Notes: generated from the letters alone by a model not told the origin. A stretch of DNA of 64,000 nucleotides from Photobacterium damselae (GCF_003026815.1 NZ_PYOG01000001.1:434001-498000); one strand, 5' to 3'. Shown: positions 24,972 through 36,793, counted from the stretch's first letter. Program-made: numbers and translations.

Positions 24972-26384
24972 TTAGAAAGTGTAAGGGATAATAACTTGGA
25001 AACGTAGATCCGTTTCATCAGCTTTAGGTGCACCAGCATATTCATCACGCTCTAGCACTGTACCGTGTAGACGGATTGTTGAGCCCTTAAGAGCACCAGA
25101 TTGTAGAGAGTATGCAATTGTTGCGTTAAATGCGTACTCGCTCTCATAATCCCAATCGCCCTTCGCGCCTTCAGCGGCAGATTTAGAGCCAGTACCGTAA
25201 CCGAAGCCTAGGTAGTAGTTCCAACCATTACCTTGGTCGTAAGAAATACGGTTGTACCATGCAACCTCACCAGACTTGTTCCAGTCAGATAGGGCATCCC
25301 ACCATAGTGAGTAAGTACCGTTAGTCATACCATAGGTGTAAATCATACGTGGGTTAACATCACGGTCGTTATTACTTGATGCGTACTGAAGGTCAGACAT
25401 CCAAGAGAACTGGCCAAACTTAGCATTGAAAGATAGACCTGTTGTGAAACCTAGACCATCATACTGAACGTCATCGTTTACGCCGTAGAAGTCATAAGCC
25501 AATGACATGTTCTCGTTGAAAGTGTACTTCGCGTAAGCTTTGTAACCTGTTGTGTCAGTTTCACCGTGGTAAGAATTCACTACACCAGCACCCCAATCGA
25601 TGCTATTTGCGTAACGAACATCTGTTGCTTGACCTAGACCCAATTGGATGAATAGTTGGTCAGAAACATTACCAGAGAAACCTAGAGAGTGGACCATACT
25701 CCAAGAAGTGTCAGACCAAAGTGCTGGAGCGTAGTCATTTTCACTTAGAAGCCAAGGTGCTGTAAATTGGTCAGCGATAAAGTATGTAAGCTTGAAACGA
25801 TCTAGATTAGCGTTTAGCTCAGCACCACGATAAGTACCAGGAACAAATGACCATACATTACCTAGAACACCGTTACCATTCGCTTGAGTGAAACCGAAGC
25901 GACCGTCAACAGCTTCGCCAGCTTTAAACTTAAGCGCAGCACGTGTTACTTTAAATTGCTGACCATCACCTGCGCCCCAGTCAAGGTTGTTACAGGTAGA
26001 GATTTCGTTACATAGGTATTCACCTGTACCGCCATTTACAGCACTGTCATTGTAAAGGTCACCAGAGAAGTAACCACCAAGATCAGCACCTAGCCAACCA
26101 TCGTGGTAACCAGAAGTGAAATCTAAAATTAGGTTGTAAGATGAGTAGTTTAGACGGCTCCAACGATCGCCATCTTGACCACCTGGTTTACCAGTAGTAC
26201 GAGTACGTGAACGAGTATCAACAACGGCAACACCCGCTAGTGTTGAGCCATCAATGAACTCATTAACTGCTTCAACATACTCAGGACCTGCAGCACTGTC
26301 GGAAGTTGCCATTACTGGCATTGCTACGAATGCGCCTACCATTGCTGCTGTTAGTGCAGATACTTTGAAAAACTTAGCTTCCAT
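24972..26384 (-). CDS. chiP: OprD-family outer-membrane porin, ChiP-like chitoporin
   Basis: The 470-aa protein has a signal peptide (MEAKFFKVSALTAAMVGAFV, cleavage after VMA) and a beta-barrel ending in the outer-membrane signature VIIPYTF. Local matches to E. coli ChiP include WSFVPGTYRGAELNANLD and SLWWDALSDWNKSGE. The gene lies next to ligA, as does the V. cholerae chitoporin gene VC0972. It probably admits chitooligosaccharides. Two cysteines (CNEISTC) sit in a likely external loop. TAGGAG precedes the ATG; the leader is long and structured. Substrate is inferred from family and position. Confidence 0.8.
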   Translation of the reverse strand: MEAKFFKVSALTAAMVGAFVAMPVMATSDSAAGPEYVEAVNEFIDGSTLAGVAVVDTRSRTRTTGKPGGQDGDRWSRLNYSSYNLILDFTSGYHDGWLGADLGGYFSGDLYNDSAVNGGTGEYLCNEISTCNNLDWGAGDGQQFKVTRAALKFKAGEAVDGRFGFTQANGNGVLGNVWSFVPGTYRGAELNANLDRFKLTYFIADQFTAPWLLSENDYAPALWSDTSWSMVHSLGFSGNVSDQLFIQLGLGQATDVRYANSIDWGAGVVNSYHGETDTTGYKAYAKYTFNENMSLAYDFYGVNDDVQYDGLGFTTGLSFNAKFGQFSWMSDLQYASSNNDRDVNPRMIYTYGMTNGTYSLWWDALSDWNKSGEVAWYNRISYDQGNGWNYYLGFGYGTGSKSAAEGAKGDWDYESEYAFNATIAYSLQSGALKGSTIRLHGTVLERDEYAGAPKADETDLRFQVIIPYTF

Positions 26385-26966
26385 GGAATAACTCCTAAAA
26401 GATATTAGCTGTTTACTTGCTACCTGAAATGGTTGGCCGCCGAGGCAGCAAGTAACTCTCCCATATGCCAGCCGATTGAAAATCCGCTAAACCATATATT
26501 CTTGGTTCTTACAATGAACCTTTGTCTCTCTTCGATTACTAAGACTACTTTTGCAGCGCAAAACATCAATCAGAACTTAATTTCTTGTGTTAAAAATATG
26601 ACGCAGTGCAAAGTTCCCTTGTTAATAGTGATCCAGTTCAAAAATAAAAACAAAAACAACAAAATCGATAACAATCAAATAGTTATACCAATAAGAATAA
26701 ATATTGTGATACAGTGCAAATTTATAAATTAGTAAAATTGCACTATTAACATTTTAATCTATGAATCGAATTCATTAGTTTTAGGCATGAAATCTCAGAC
26801 AGAGTTATTCTTTTTGAAGATAAAAAATAAAGTCACAATAACGTTTCAATAATGAGCAGAATAAAAGTAATAAGCCTAATATTTGAAGTAACTCGTAATA
26901 ATAAAAAACCCTTGCCTCAATCAGAAACAAGGGTTTTATTTTCAACAGCTGTTTTTGGTCAGAATA
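26385..26966. other. chiP-ligA intergenic region with chiP leader structures
   Basis: This 582-base stretch is A/T-rich and holds no convincing gene; a plus-strand frame of 99 codons lacks a ribosome binding site and reads low-complexity Lys/Asn. It contains a hairpin in the chiP leader at 26415-26453 (ACTTGCTACC / GGCAGCAAGT) and an inverted repeat at 26714-26743 (GTGCAAATTT / AAATTGCAC) that could be an upstream operator. The ligA terminator closes the right end. Confidence 0.5.
26905..26937 (-). terminator. Terminator after ligA
   Basis: AAAACCCTTG pairs perfectly with CAAGGGTTTT across a 13-base loop, 30 bases beyond the ligA stop, with T residues following on the minus strand. Confidence 0.85.
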
Positions 26967-28994
<2,028 letters not shown>

Positions 28995-29010
28995 CTAAAT
29001 ATATTTTATC

Positions 29011-29057
29011 TTTGCATATACTCAAGTAACGTTAAGGTACATAGGAGTATGTGCAAA
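29011..29057. repeat. Imperfect inverted repeat resembling the 80-bp Vibrio intergenic element
   Basis: TTTGCATATACTC and GAGTATGTGCAAA pair around a 21-base centre. The left part (CATATACTCAAGTAACGTTA) resembles the end of the repeat element at 36794-36873. It lies between ligA and zipA and may be a decayed copy or a hybrid. Confidence 0.45.
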
Positions 29058-29096
29058 TATGGTATTCGTTAGATTTTACTACATTAATAAAAAAAC

Positions 29097-29118
29097 AGGC
29101 CCTCAATTGAGAGCCTGC
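29097..29118 (-). terminator. Terminator after zipA
   Basis: CAGGCCCTCAATTGAGAGCCTG is a near-perfect palindrome, 18 bases beyond the zipA stop, followed on the minus strand by seven T residues. It separates zipA from ligA. Confidence 0.85.
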
Positions 29119-29135
29119 TTAGCGTAATTTCTATA

Positions 29136-30389
29136 TTACTTTGCATTTGCGTAAAGTTTGGCCTTATCTCGATACGCTGTAATACGATACGGTGTAATCA
29201 TATTGCGCTCATGATCCAAAACATCTGCATTTAAATCGTCAGCAATACGCTGAGCCGTTTGTAACATCGTATTGAAGTTATCATCGGCACGTCCTGGACA
29301 TGGCAACATTAAGAAGAAGCCAATTCCTGGCGTTTCAAAATGTGCATCATTGATATCAGGGAAATTACCTGGCGCTACCAAGTTCGTTACAGAAAAAATA
29401 ACAGGCTGAGTGCCAGCACGATCAAGATGGCGATGATAAACAGAATTCTCACCAAAAATCAGGCCATGATTCTCCAAAGCAGTAAACAGCTGACGACCCA
29501 TTAACACACCACCACTACGGGCATGAACACATAGAGAAATATAACTTGGCTCTAAAGGTGCAGGCTCGGGTTCTGGCTCAGCAATAACAGGCTCAATAAT
29601 TTCATAAGGCTCTGGCTCAACAAATTCTGGTTCAACCTTCACTTCTGGTTGCTTAATTTCAGGCACAGGTTGTGAAACTTCAGCTGGTGTAACCACCTCT
29701 TCTACCAATTCTTCATGGCGAGGCTCAACTTGTGGTTCAGTAGCCGTTACTGGCGTTTCAATCACTGGCGTTACCGTAGTCTCAACAACTGGCGTAATCA
29801 TCTCTGCTGCAATAGGCTCAGCAACTGGAGTATGAACAACTGGCTCTGCGGTCATTGTAGGCTCTGGCACTGAAACTGGAGCTTCAATAGTTGGCTCTAC
29901 TGCTTGTGCTTGTGCTTGTGCTTGTGCTTGTGCTTGTGCTTGTGCTTGTGCTTGTGCTTGTGCTTGTGCTTGTGCTTGTGCAGGCTCAGAAACAACCGTT
30001 TGTGCTACAGGCTCAACAATAGCTTGAGGTTGTACGGCCGCTTTAGGCTCATCAACCGCACTCATTTTAGGCAAATCATCATCAGCTGAAATAGGTGCAA
30101 TATCCCCTAACAAAGGATCTGCTTCAGGCTTTGCACCAAAATGTAATTCTGGTTCTTTACGCTCAGCCTTTTTCGTTTTTGATTCTTTGACTACTGGCGT
30201 TTCTACACTCTCTTGAACCACTTTAGGTGTTTCAACTTTAGGCTCAACAACAGACTCATTTAGCTTGCTCTGAGGCTTTTCACCAAATTTAGCGGGCTTT
30301 TCTTTTTTGCTGGTCCAAAGCCCATGTAGAAGAAGTGCTGCAATAATTAGCGCACCGAAAATTATAAGAACTAGACGCAATTCCTGCAT
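29136..30389 (-). CDS. zipA: Cell division protein ZipA
   Basis: ZipA anchors FtsZ to the inner membrane at the septum. The 417-aa product has an N-terminal transmembrane helix (LVLIIFGALIIAALLLHGLW), a long Pro/Glu/Val/Ala-rich linker, and a C-terminal FtsZ-binding domain (about residues 278-417; SYISLCVHARSGGVLMGRQL, then GIGFFLMLPCPGRADDNF). The linker contains about 13 consecutive Gln-Ala pairs coded by a perfect hexamer tandem repeat, likely variable in length. It is divergent from cysZ. Confidence 0.95.
   Translation of the reverse strand: MQELRLVLIIFGALIIAALLLHGLWTSKKEKPAKFGEKPQSKLNESVVEPKVETPKVVQESVETPVVKESKTKKAERKEPELHFGAKPEADPLLGDIAPISADDDLPKMSAVDEPKAAVQPQAIVEPVAQTVVSEPAQAQAQAQAQAQAQAQAQAQAQAQAQAVEPTIEAPVSVPEPTMTAEPVVHTPVAEPIAAEMITPVVETTVTPVIETPVTATEPQVEPRHEELVEEVVTPAEVSQPVPEIKQPEVKVEPEFVEPEPYEIIEPVIAEPEPEPAPLEPSYISLCVHARSGGVLMGRQLFTALENHGLIFGENSVYHRHLDRAGTQPVIFSVTNLVAPGNFPDINDAHFETPGIGFFLMLPCPGRADDNFNTMLQTAQRIADDLNADVLDHERNMITPYRITAYRDKAKLYANAK
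29905..29982. repeat. Hexamer tandem repeat (TGTGCT) inside zipA
   Basis: Twelve perfect TGTGCT units run from 29905 to 29976, followed by a TGTGCA unit. On the minus strand they code alternating Ala and Gln in the ZipA linker. As a multiple of three, copy-number change keeps the reading frame. Confidence 0.95.
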
Positions 30390-30719
30390 ACCGAATACTC
30401 TAAATTAACTCGTTATCCCTGACGGGGTTAATGATAGTAAAAAATCCTCTCGGCAAGCAAAAACGTACTGCCGATATTGTCTAACTGTTTAATGTACCAA
30501 ATCTCAATTCACAATGAGAAGATGAATATCTATATTCGGTGAAGATATTTCAATTAGCTGACTTTTTGCTGTTTTTTTCATCAAGATTTTGAATTCAAAT
30601 TCAATTATCTTGGTAAGACACCCTTTTTTCTATTTGATTCCATCCCACTGTCACCGTTAACATGCAAAAAATCCTCAATCAAGATCACACATTTGATGAG
30701 GTTCATAAAGGAGAAAGGT
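30390..30719. other. zipA-cysZ divergent intergenic region
   Basis: This 330-base A/T-rich stretch must contain the promoters of zipA and cysZ. A TTGAATTCAA-type palindromic patch lies near 30590. I see no further gene or RNA. Confidence 0.4.
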
Positions 30720-31478
30720 ATGTCAACACAGCCAATAAAAAATACAACAAGTGGCGCAGGCTACTTTATGCGAGGATTATCCTTGGTAACTCAACCAGGA
30801 ACTCGTCGTTTTGTTATTATTCCACTGCTTATCAATATCATGTTATTTGGTGGTGCATTTGGATATGTATTTAGCAACCTTGGAGAGTGGATTCACCACT
30901 GGCTAAGTTACTTACCAAGCTGGCTCGACTGGTTATCTTATGTGTTATGGCCACTGATGGCGCTGGCAACATTGGTTATCTGCTCATACTTTTTTAGTAC
31001 CATAGCAAACTGGATAGCAGCACCTTTTAATGGCTTATTGGCAGAATATCTAGAGGCCAAATTAACCGGACAACCAGCCCCCGATACAGGCTTTAGCGAA
31101 GTAATTAAAGATCTTCCTCGTATCATGGGTCGTGAATGGATCAAACTTAAGTATTATTTACCAAAAGCATTGGGTCTTTTGATCTTGATGTGGATCCCAG
31201 CAATTGGTCAAACGGTAGGTCCCATCTTATGGTTTTTATTTAGCGCTTGGATGATGACTATCCAATATGCTGACTACCCATTTGATAACCACAAAGTACC
31301 TTTTATTAATATGCGTGATGCCCTTAAACAAAAGCGCGGTCAAAGCCTAAGCTTCGGCGCTCTTATCATGCTGTTTACTATGACACCAATTATCAACCTA
31401 TTTGTTATGCCAATTGCAGTTTGTGGGGCAACGGCGATGTGGGTAGATAATTATCGCGATCAATATAGAAGATACTAA
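30720..31478 (+). CDS. cysZ: Sulfate transporter CysZ
   Basis: CysZ is an inner-membrane sulfate uptake protein supplying cysteine synthesis. The start is set at 30720 ([10 protein letters not shown]), preceded by AAGGAG; the frame is open 27 bases further upstream but without a ribosome site. The 252-aa product has the family features: [37 protein letters not shown], and long re-entrant helices ending near [13 protein letters not shown]. It is followed by an octamer repeat array and then cysK, which uses the reduced sulfur. Confidence 0.94.
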   Translation: MSTQPIKNTTSGAGYFMRGLSLVTQPGTRRFVIIPLLINIMLFGGAFGYVFSNLGEWIHHWLSYLPSWLDWLSYVLWPLMALATLVICSYFFSTIANWIAAPFNGLLAEYLEAKLTGQPAPDTGFSEVIKDLPRIMGREWIKLKYYLPKALGLLILMWIPAIGQTVGPILWFLFSAWMMTIQYADYPFDNHKVPFINMRDALKQKRGQSLSFGALIMLFTMTPIINLFVMPIAVCGATAMWVDNYRDQYRRY

Positions 31479-31532
31479 TGATCAGGGGTTCGATCTCGAT
31501 TTAGCGTAAAGCATAGACAATCGAGCCCCTTT

Positions 31533-31636
31533 CGTCTTCTCGTCTTCTCGTCTTCTCGTCTTCTCGTCTTCTCGTCTTCTCGTCTTCTCGTCTTCTCGTC
31601 TTCTCGTCTTCTCGTCTTCTCGTCTTCTCGTCTTCT
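31533..31636. repeat. Octamer tandem repeat, 13 perfect copies of CGTCTTCT
   Basis: The 104-base array contains 13 identical 8-bp units with no interruptions, in the 3' region of cysZ, 130 bases before cysK. There are no spacers, so it is not a CRISPR array. It is expected to vary in copy number by slippage. Confidence 0.97.
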
Positions 31637-31765
31637 CAGACCATCATCTTTTATCCAATCCTTATAACAATAAGATATAACGATAAATTCCTTTGCATTG
31701 GCTATAACAAGTATATGCTTAATCTACTTGGTATTATTTATAGTCTTTTTCGAGGGAATGACCAT

Positions 31766-32734
31766 ATGAGCAAGATTTACGAAGATAACTCATTAACCAT
31801 CGGCAACACCCCACTTGTGCGTTTAAATCGAGTCAGTAATGGCAAAGTATTGGCTAAGATAGAAGCACGTAATCCAAGCTTTAGCGTAAAATGTCGTATT
31901 GGCGCTAACATGATTTGGGATGCTGAACGTAAAGGCTTATTAAAAGAAGGGGTTGAATTGGTTGAGCCAACCAGTGGTAATACAGGTATCGCTCTTGCCT
32001 TTGTTGCTGCCGCTCGTGGTTACAAACTCACCCTTACCATGCCAGAAAGTATGAGTCTTGAGCGTCGTAAGTTACTTAAAGCGTTAGGAGCAAACCTAGA
32101 GTTAACCGAAGCAGCCAAGGGTATGAAAGGAGCAATCGAAAAAGCAGAAGAAATTGTTGCCTCAAATCCAAGCAAATACCTACTACTTCAACAGTTTAAC
32201 AACCCTGCCAACCCAGAAATCCATGAAAAAACCACAGGCCCTGAAATTTGGGATGCCACAGGTGGTGATATTGATGTCTTCGTCTCAGGAGTTGGAACTG
32301 GTGGCACCCTTACAGGTGTGAGTCGCTACATTAAACAACAAAAAGGTAAAGCCATTACAACCGTTGCCGTGGAACCTGCTGAATCACCAGTTATCACTCA
32401 AACTCTTAATGGCGACACAGTACAACCTGCGCCACATAAGATTCAAGGTATTGGAGCGGGCTTTATTCCTGGTAACTTAGATTTAGATTTAATTGATGAA
32501 GTAGAACGCGTTTCATCCGATGATGCTATCGAAATGGCACAACGTTTAATGGCAGAAGAAGGAATATTGGCGGGAATTTCATCAGGTGCAGCTGTGGTTG
32601 CTGCAAATAATTTAGCTTCCCGCCCAGAATACGCAGACAAAAATATCGTTGTCATCCTCCCAAGTTCAGGTGAGCGTTACTTATCGACAGCCTTGTTTGC
32701 AGGTGTCTTCACAGAAAAAGAAACAAGACAGTGA
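31766..32734 (+). CDS. cysK: Cysteine synthase A (O-acetylserine sulfhydrylase) CysK
   Basis: CysK makes cysteine from O-acetylserine and sulfide with pyridoxal phosphate. The start is set at 31766 ([16 protein letters not shown]) with GAGG upstream; an in-frame ATG at 31715 would add 17 residues absent from the family. The 322-aa product has the PLP Lys42 in [11 protein letters not shown], the substrate loop [10 protein letters not shown] and the phosphate loop [11 protein letters not shown]. It follows cysZ, forming a sulfur-assimilation pair. Confidence 0.96.
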   Translation: MSKIYEDNSLTIGNTPLVRLNRVSNGKVLAKIEARNPSFSVKCRIGANMIWDAERKGLLKEGVELVEPTSGNTGIALAFVAAARGYKLTLTMPESMSLERRKLLKALGANLELTEAAKGMKGAIEKAEEIVASNPSKYLLLQQFNNPANPEIHEKTTGPEIWDATGGDIDVFVSGVGTGGTLTGVSRYIKQQKGKAITTVAVEPAESPVITQTLNGDTVQPAPHKIQGIGAGFIPGNLDLDLIDEVERVSSDDAIEMAQRLMAEEGILAGISSGAAVVAANNLASRPEYADKNIVVILPSSGERYLSTALFAGVFTEKETRQ

Positions 32735-32768
32735 TCACATTTTAATATCTGCTATGTTAATTAACGTT

Positions 32769-32797
32769 TAAAAAAGTCCCTTTTGGGGGCTTTTTTA
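32769..32797 (+). terminator. Terminator after cysK
   Basis: An AAAAAGTCCC / GGGGCTTTTT hairpin with a TTTTG loop is followed by TTTTTT. It lies 35 bases beyond the cysK stop. Confidence 0.85.
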
Positions 32798-32971
32798 TTG
32801 CAATTTACGTTGAGCTTTAATATAAAACCGACGCACTTTATTTTTTGCATCAAAATAAAGGGTCAAAAAAACGACACTGGATGCGAAACTTAGTCTAAAA
32901 CAAAAAAGTCAGAAAAACTTGATATGGATTAAGGCTAATGTGCCGAACTGTTAGGTAGTTTAGATACCAAT

Positions 32972-33001
32972 TTGAGTAAACCAAACTAAATGGGTTATGC
33001 T
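32972..33001 (+). promoter_or_regulatory. Sigma-70-type promoter of ptsHI-crr
   Basis: TTGAGT (-35), an 18-base spacer and TATGCT (-10) lie about 50 bases before ptsH. The cysK-ptsH gap (317 bases) otherwise holds only the cysK terminator; I saw no clear CRP site in it. Confidence 0.5.
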
Positions 33002-33051
33002 TAAGTTCAGTTACAAAATGATTAAATAAATACTATATATCGGGGTGAAAT

Positions 33052-33339
33052 ATGTATCAGAAGCAAGTAGAAATCACTGCACCAAACGGCCTACACACTC
33101 GTCCAGCTGCACAGTTCGTTAAAGATGCAAAAGCATTTGACGCAGACATCACTGTGACTTCAAACGGCAAGAGTGCAAGTGCTAAGAGCCTATTCAAACT
33201 ACAAACTCTAGGCCTAGTTAAAGGTGCTGTAATTACTATCGCTGCTGAAGGCGCACAAGCTCAAGAAGCTGTTGAGAAGCTAGTTACTCTAACTGAACTG
33301 CACGAAGGCGCAGAAATCGCAATGTTCCGTGAAATCTAA
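33052..33339 (+). CDS. ptsH: Phosphocarrier protein HPr, with a C-terminal extension
   Basis: HPr relays phosphate from enzyme I to the sugar-specific IIA proteins. The phospho-acceptor His15 is in [10 protein letters not shown] and the regulatory-type Ser region in [11 protein letters not shown]. The product is 95 aa, whereas the enteric and V. cholerae proteins are 85 aa. The expected end (LVTLTELH) is followed by about ten extra residues ([11 protein letters not shown]). It heads the ptsH-ptsI-crr operon with 55 bases to ptsI. Confidence 0.96.
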   Translation: MYQKQVEITAPNGLHTRPAAQFVKDAKAFDADITVTSNGKSASAKSLFKLQTLGLVKGAVITIAAEGAQAQEAVEKLVTLTELHEGAEIAMFREI

Positions 33340-33394
33340 TTAAAGATTCTCACTGACTTTGTTTTCCAGTTTTTAGTTAATTTAAGGTAAGGCT

Positions 33395-35122
33395 ATGATT
33401 TCAGGTATCCTGGCATCTCCGGGTATTGCTTTTGGTAAAGCACTACTACTGCAAGAAGAAGAGATCGTTCTCAATAAAAATCCGATTTCTGCTGACCAGA
33501 TCGATAACGAAATTCAACGTTTCTTCGACGCTCGAAAAAAATCTGCAGACCAGCTAGAAGTAATCAAAGAAAAAGCACGTATCACTTTCGGTGAAGAGAA
33601 AGAAGCGATCTTTGAAGGTCACATCATGCTGCTTGAAGATGAAGAGCTTGAAGAAGAAATCATAGCCTTCATTAAAGACAACAAAGCATCTGCTGATCTA
33701 GCTATCTACTCTATCATTGAAGAGCAAGCTACTACGCTAGAATCACTAGATGATGAATACTTAAAAGAACGTGCATCAGATATCCGTGATATCGGTAGCC
33801 GTTTCGTTAAGAATGCTCTAGGTATCAATGTTGTAAACCTAAGTGCAATCAACGAAGAAGTTATTCTTGTTGCAAACGATCTAACTCCATCTGAGACTGC
33901 TCAGATCAACCTAGAATACGTACTAGGTTTTATTACTGATATTGGTGGTCGTACATCACACACCTCTATCATGGCTCGTTCACTAGAAATTCCTGCAATC
34001 GTAGGTACGAACGACATTACAGCTCGTGTTAAGAATGGCGATATGCTAGTTCTTGATGCTATTAACAATCAGATCGTGATCAATCCATCTGAAGAAGAGC
34101 TAAACAAATTCAAAGCAATCCGTGAAGCACACCGTGCAGAGCAAGAAGAATTAGCTAAGCTAAAAGATCTTCCTGCAATTACTCTAGACGGCAAGCAAGT
34201 GGAAGTTTGCGGTAACATCGGTACAGTAAAAGACTGTGACGGCGTTAACCGTAACGGTGGTGAAGGTGTTGGTCTTTACCGTACTGAATTCCTATTCATG
34301 GATCGCGATGCACTTCCTACTGAAGAAGAGCAATACCAAGCTTATAAAGAAGTTGCAGAAGCTATGCACGGCGAGCCAGTGATCATCCGTACAATGGATA
34401 TCGGTGGTGATAAAGATCTTCCATACCTAGATCTACCAAAAGAAATGAACCCATTCTTGGGTTGGCGTGCGATTCGTATCAGCCTTGACCGTCGTGAAAT
34501 CCTACGTGATCAATTCCGTGCTATTCTTCGTGCATCAGCACACGGTAAGATCCGTATCATGTTCCCGATGATTATCTCGGTTGAAGAAGTTCGCACACTT
34601 AAAGCTGCTATTGAAGAGTTTAAAGCAGAATTAACTGCTGAAGGCTTAGCTTTTGACGCTAACATCGAAATCGGTGTTATGGTTGAAACACCAGCAGCTG
34701 CTGCAATTGCACACCACTTAGCGAAAGAAGTTTCTTTCTTTAGTATTGGTACCAACGACTTAACCCAGTATACTCTAGCAGTTGACCGTGGTAATGAGCT
34801 AATCTCTCATCTATATAACCCACTATCACCTGCAGTTCTTACTGTGATCAAGCAAGTAATCGATGCTTCTCACAAAGAAGGTAAGTGGACTGGTATGTGT
34901 GGTGAGCTTGCTGGTGACGAGCGTGCAACTCTACTTCTATTAGGTATGGGTCTGGACGAGTTCAGTATGAGTGCTATCTCTATCCCACGCATTAAGAAAG
35001 TTATCCGTAACGCTAACTTTGCTGATGTTAAAGCGATGGCTGAACAAGCTCTTGCAATGCCAACAGCGGCTGAAATTGAAGCCCACGTAGAAAAATTTAT
35101 CGCAGAAAAGACCATCTGCTAA
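33395..35122 (+). CDS. ptsI: PTS enzyme I
   Basis: Enzyme I takes phosphate from phosphoenolpyruvate and passes it to HPr. The 575-aa product has the N-terminal HPr-binding domain, the phospho-His loop [13 protein letters not shown] (His about 189), and the C-terminal PEP-binding barrel with [15 protein letters not shown], then [12 protein letters not shown] and GMCGELAGD. Codon use is strongly biased toward highly expressed genes, as in ptsH and crr. Confidence 0.98.
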   Translation: MISGILASPGIAFGKALLLQEEEIVLNKNPISADQIDNEIQRFFDARKKSADQLEVIKEKARITFGEEKEAIFEGHIMLLEDEELEEEIIAFIKDNKASADLAIYSIIEEQATTLESLDDEYLKERASDIRDIGSRFVKNALGINVVNLSAINEEVILVANDLTPSETAQINLEYVLGFITDIGGRTSHTSIMARSLEIPAIVGTNDITARVKNGDMLVLDAINNQIVINPSEEELNKFKAIREAHRAEQEELAKLKDLPAITLDGKQVEVCGNIGTVKDCDGVNRNGGEGVGLYRTEFLFMDRDALPTEEEQYQAYKEVAEAMHGEPVIIRTMDIGGDKDLPYLDLPKEMNPFLGWRAIRISLDRREILRDQFRAILRASAHGKIRIMFPMIISVEEVRTLKAAIEEFKAELTAEGLAFDANIEIGVMVETPAAAAIAHHLAKEVSFFSIGTNDLTQYTLAVDRGNELISHLYNPLSPAVLTVIKQVIDASHKEGKWTGMCGELAGDERATLLLLGMGLDEFSMSAISIPRIKKVIRNANFADVKAMAEQALAMPTAAEIEAHVEKFIAEKTIC

Positions 35123-35162
35123 TATAGCTGCAGATACAATAACAACGCTTAGGAGCAACGAT

Positions 35163-35672
35163 ATGGGTCTGTTTGACAAATTGAAGAAGCTAGTTTCTGA
35201 CGACAGCAGCGAAGCTGGTGCAATCGAAATCATCGCACCTCTATCTGGTGAAATCGTTAATATCGAAGACGTGCCAGATGTAGTTTTCGCTGAGAAGATT
35301 GTTGGTGACGGTATTGCTATCAAGCCATCTGGCAACAAAATGGTAGCACCTGTTAACGGTACAATCGGTAAGATCTTCGAAACTAACCACGCTTTCTCTA
35401 TTGAGTCTGAAGACGGCATCGAGCTTTTCGTTCACTTCGGTATCGATACAGTTGAGCTTAAAGGTGAAGGCTTTACTCGAATCGCTGAAGAAGGCCAAAC
35501 TGTTAAAGTTGGCGATACTATCATCGAGTTCGATCTAGCTCTTCTAGAAGAAAAAGCTAAGTCTACTTTGACTCCAGTTGTTATCTCTAACATGGATGAG
35601 ATCAAAGAGCTTAACAAGCTATCTGGCGCAGTAACTGTTGGTGAAACTCCAGTTCTACGCATCAAGAAGTAA
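35163..35672 (+). CDS. crr: PTS glucose-specific enzyme IIA (Crr)
   Basis: IIA-Glc receives phosphate from HPr and regulates adenylate cyclase and inducer uptake. The 169-aa product has the paired histidines His76 ([10 protein letters not shown]) and His91 ([13 protein letters not shown], the phosphorylated one) and an N-terminal amphipathic segment ([14 protein letters not shown]). The AGGAG ribosome site is strong. It is the last gene of ptsHI-crr. Confidence 0.98.
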   Translation: MGLFDKLKKLVSDDSSEAGAIEIIAPLSGEIVNIEDVPDVVFAEKIVGDGIAIKPSGNKMVAPVNGTIGKIFETNHAFSIESEDGIELFVHFGIDTVELKGEGFTRIAEEGQTVKVGDTIIEFDLALLEEKAKSTLTPVVISNMDEIKELNKLSGAVTVGETPVLRIKK

Positions 35673-35691
35673 TAATTTTATTACCTCTTAC

Positions 35692-35717
35692 AAAGCGCTG
35701 CCTTCGGGTGGCGCTTT
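35692..35717 (+). terminator. Terminator after ptsHI-crr
   Basis: AAAGCGCTGCC-TTCG-GGTGGCGCTTT has a stable UUCG loop and is followed by TT, 20 bases beyond the crr stop. Confidence 0.9.
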
Positions 35718-35745
35718 TTGTTTCTAGAGCCAAAATTTAGGCAAT

Positions 35746-35781
35746 AAAAAACGAGTACAGCCAATGCTCATACTCGTTTTT
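35746..35781 (-). terminator. Terminator after the DyP peroxidase gene
   Basis: AAAAACGAGTA pairs perfectly with TACTCGTTTTT across a 14-base loop, 25 bases beyond the stop codon, with T residues on the minus strand. Confidence 0.8.
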
Positions 35782-35805
35782 CTTACTACCGTAAATGGCT
35801 CTTGC

Positions 35806-36702
35806 TTATAATGCGTTTAACATCTCAACTGATGGAGCAAAGAAATAAGCGCCCGTAACAGCCTGAGAGAAGCGTAACATCTGATCTGTTTTACCATCAC
35901 GCTCACCATACATATTCTCAAGCATAGCATCAAAGTGATACTGACGCTGACAATAAGCAATAAACAGTAAGCCATGATCACCACTTGCTGTACCAAATGG
36001 CAAACTGTGGCGTAAAATCTTCAGACCTTTCCCCTCTTCTTTAATATCAACACGTCCTACGTGAGATGCAGCAGGAACATCATCTAGCTCAACCGAATCA
36101 GGTTTAGTACGACCAATCACCTTTTCTTGAGCTTTAACACTAAGACGATGCCAAGCAGGAAGATTATGGACGAAACGTTGTACCATCACATAACTACCAC
36201 CAGCAAACTCACCTGCTGGAATAATAGCAACGTTTTGACGATCCTCTTGAGTTTGAGGGTTTTCTGTACCATCGATAAAATCGGTCATATCACGGTGATC
36301 TAGGTACTGGAAGCCATATGTTTCATCAAGAACTTCAATATCATCTGCAATCAGCTCAAGAAACTTACGGCAGGCATAAAAGTTTAGATCGTGGCGATTA
36401 GAGTGGATATGAAGCAAGATGTCACCACCAGTTGCAGGAGCCGTTACTTCACCTTGACCAAACTGGCGAAACTCAGTCAATTCAGGAGGACAATTTTGCT
36501 CTAATGACTGCCAAAATGTTTTGCCAAATGCCACACTTGCGTGAAGATTTGCATCTTGCTGCTCTTGGTTTAACTGAGCAAGTAGAGGGTGAATAGCTTG
36601 GCACTGGCTAAGCACTTTAGCTCGATCGCCAGTTACATTCATCACAATGTAAAGTGCGAAACAACCACGATCTGGCACAATGGCAGGTTGAGAAATGGCC
36701 AT
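35806..36702 (-). CDS. yfeX: Dyp-type haem peroxidase (YfeX-like)
   Basis: This 298-aa protein belongs to the dye-decolourising peroxidase family, the YfeX-like branch. It shows the diagnostic GxxDG-type motif in MTDFIDGTENPQ (distal Asp) and the conserved HVGRVDIKEEGKGLKILRHS region that supplies haem contacts. It has no Tat or Sec signal, so it is cytoplasmic, unlike EfeB. No encapsulin gene is nearby. The next genes on the strand include a DUF2919 (YfeZ) protein, matching the E. coli yfeX-yfeZ neighbourhood. Confidence 0.88.
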   Translation of the reverse strand: MAISQPAIVPDRGCFALYIVMNVTGDRAKVLSQCQAIHPLLAQLNQEQQDANLHASVAFGKTFWQSLEQNCPPELTEFRQFGQGEVTAPATGGDILLHIHSNRHDLNFYACRKFLELIADDIEVLDETYGFQYLDHRDMTDFIDGTENPQTQEDRQNVAIIPAGEFAGGSYVMVQRFVHNLPAWHRLSVKAQEKVIGRTKPDSVELDDVPAASHVGRVDIKEEGKGLKILRHSLPFGTASGDHGLLFIAYCQRQYHFDAMLENMYGERDGKTDQMLRFSQAVTGAYFFAPSVEMLNAL

Positions 36703-36793
36703 AAAATTCTCCTGAGTTATCGTTAAAATAGAATAGTAACCTAGATAAAAACCAGTCTTAGGTAAACTAACTCAATTATCCAAATTATTACTG

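Noticed and set aside
26433-26732. 99-codon plus-strand frame upstream of chiP
   Set aside because: It has no ribosome site, reads low-complexity Lys/Asn at its end and lies over the chiP leader; it looks like chance openness of A/T-rich DNA.
29904-30089. Plus-strand frame coding Cys-Leu repeats
   Set aside because: It is only the antisense reading of the zipA hexamer array.
31533-31636. CRISPR array
   Set aside because: The 8-bp units are directly adjacent with no spacers and there are no cas genes in the window; the same applies to the heptamer array at 59654.
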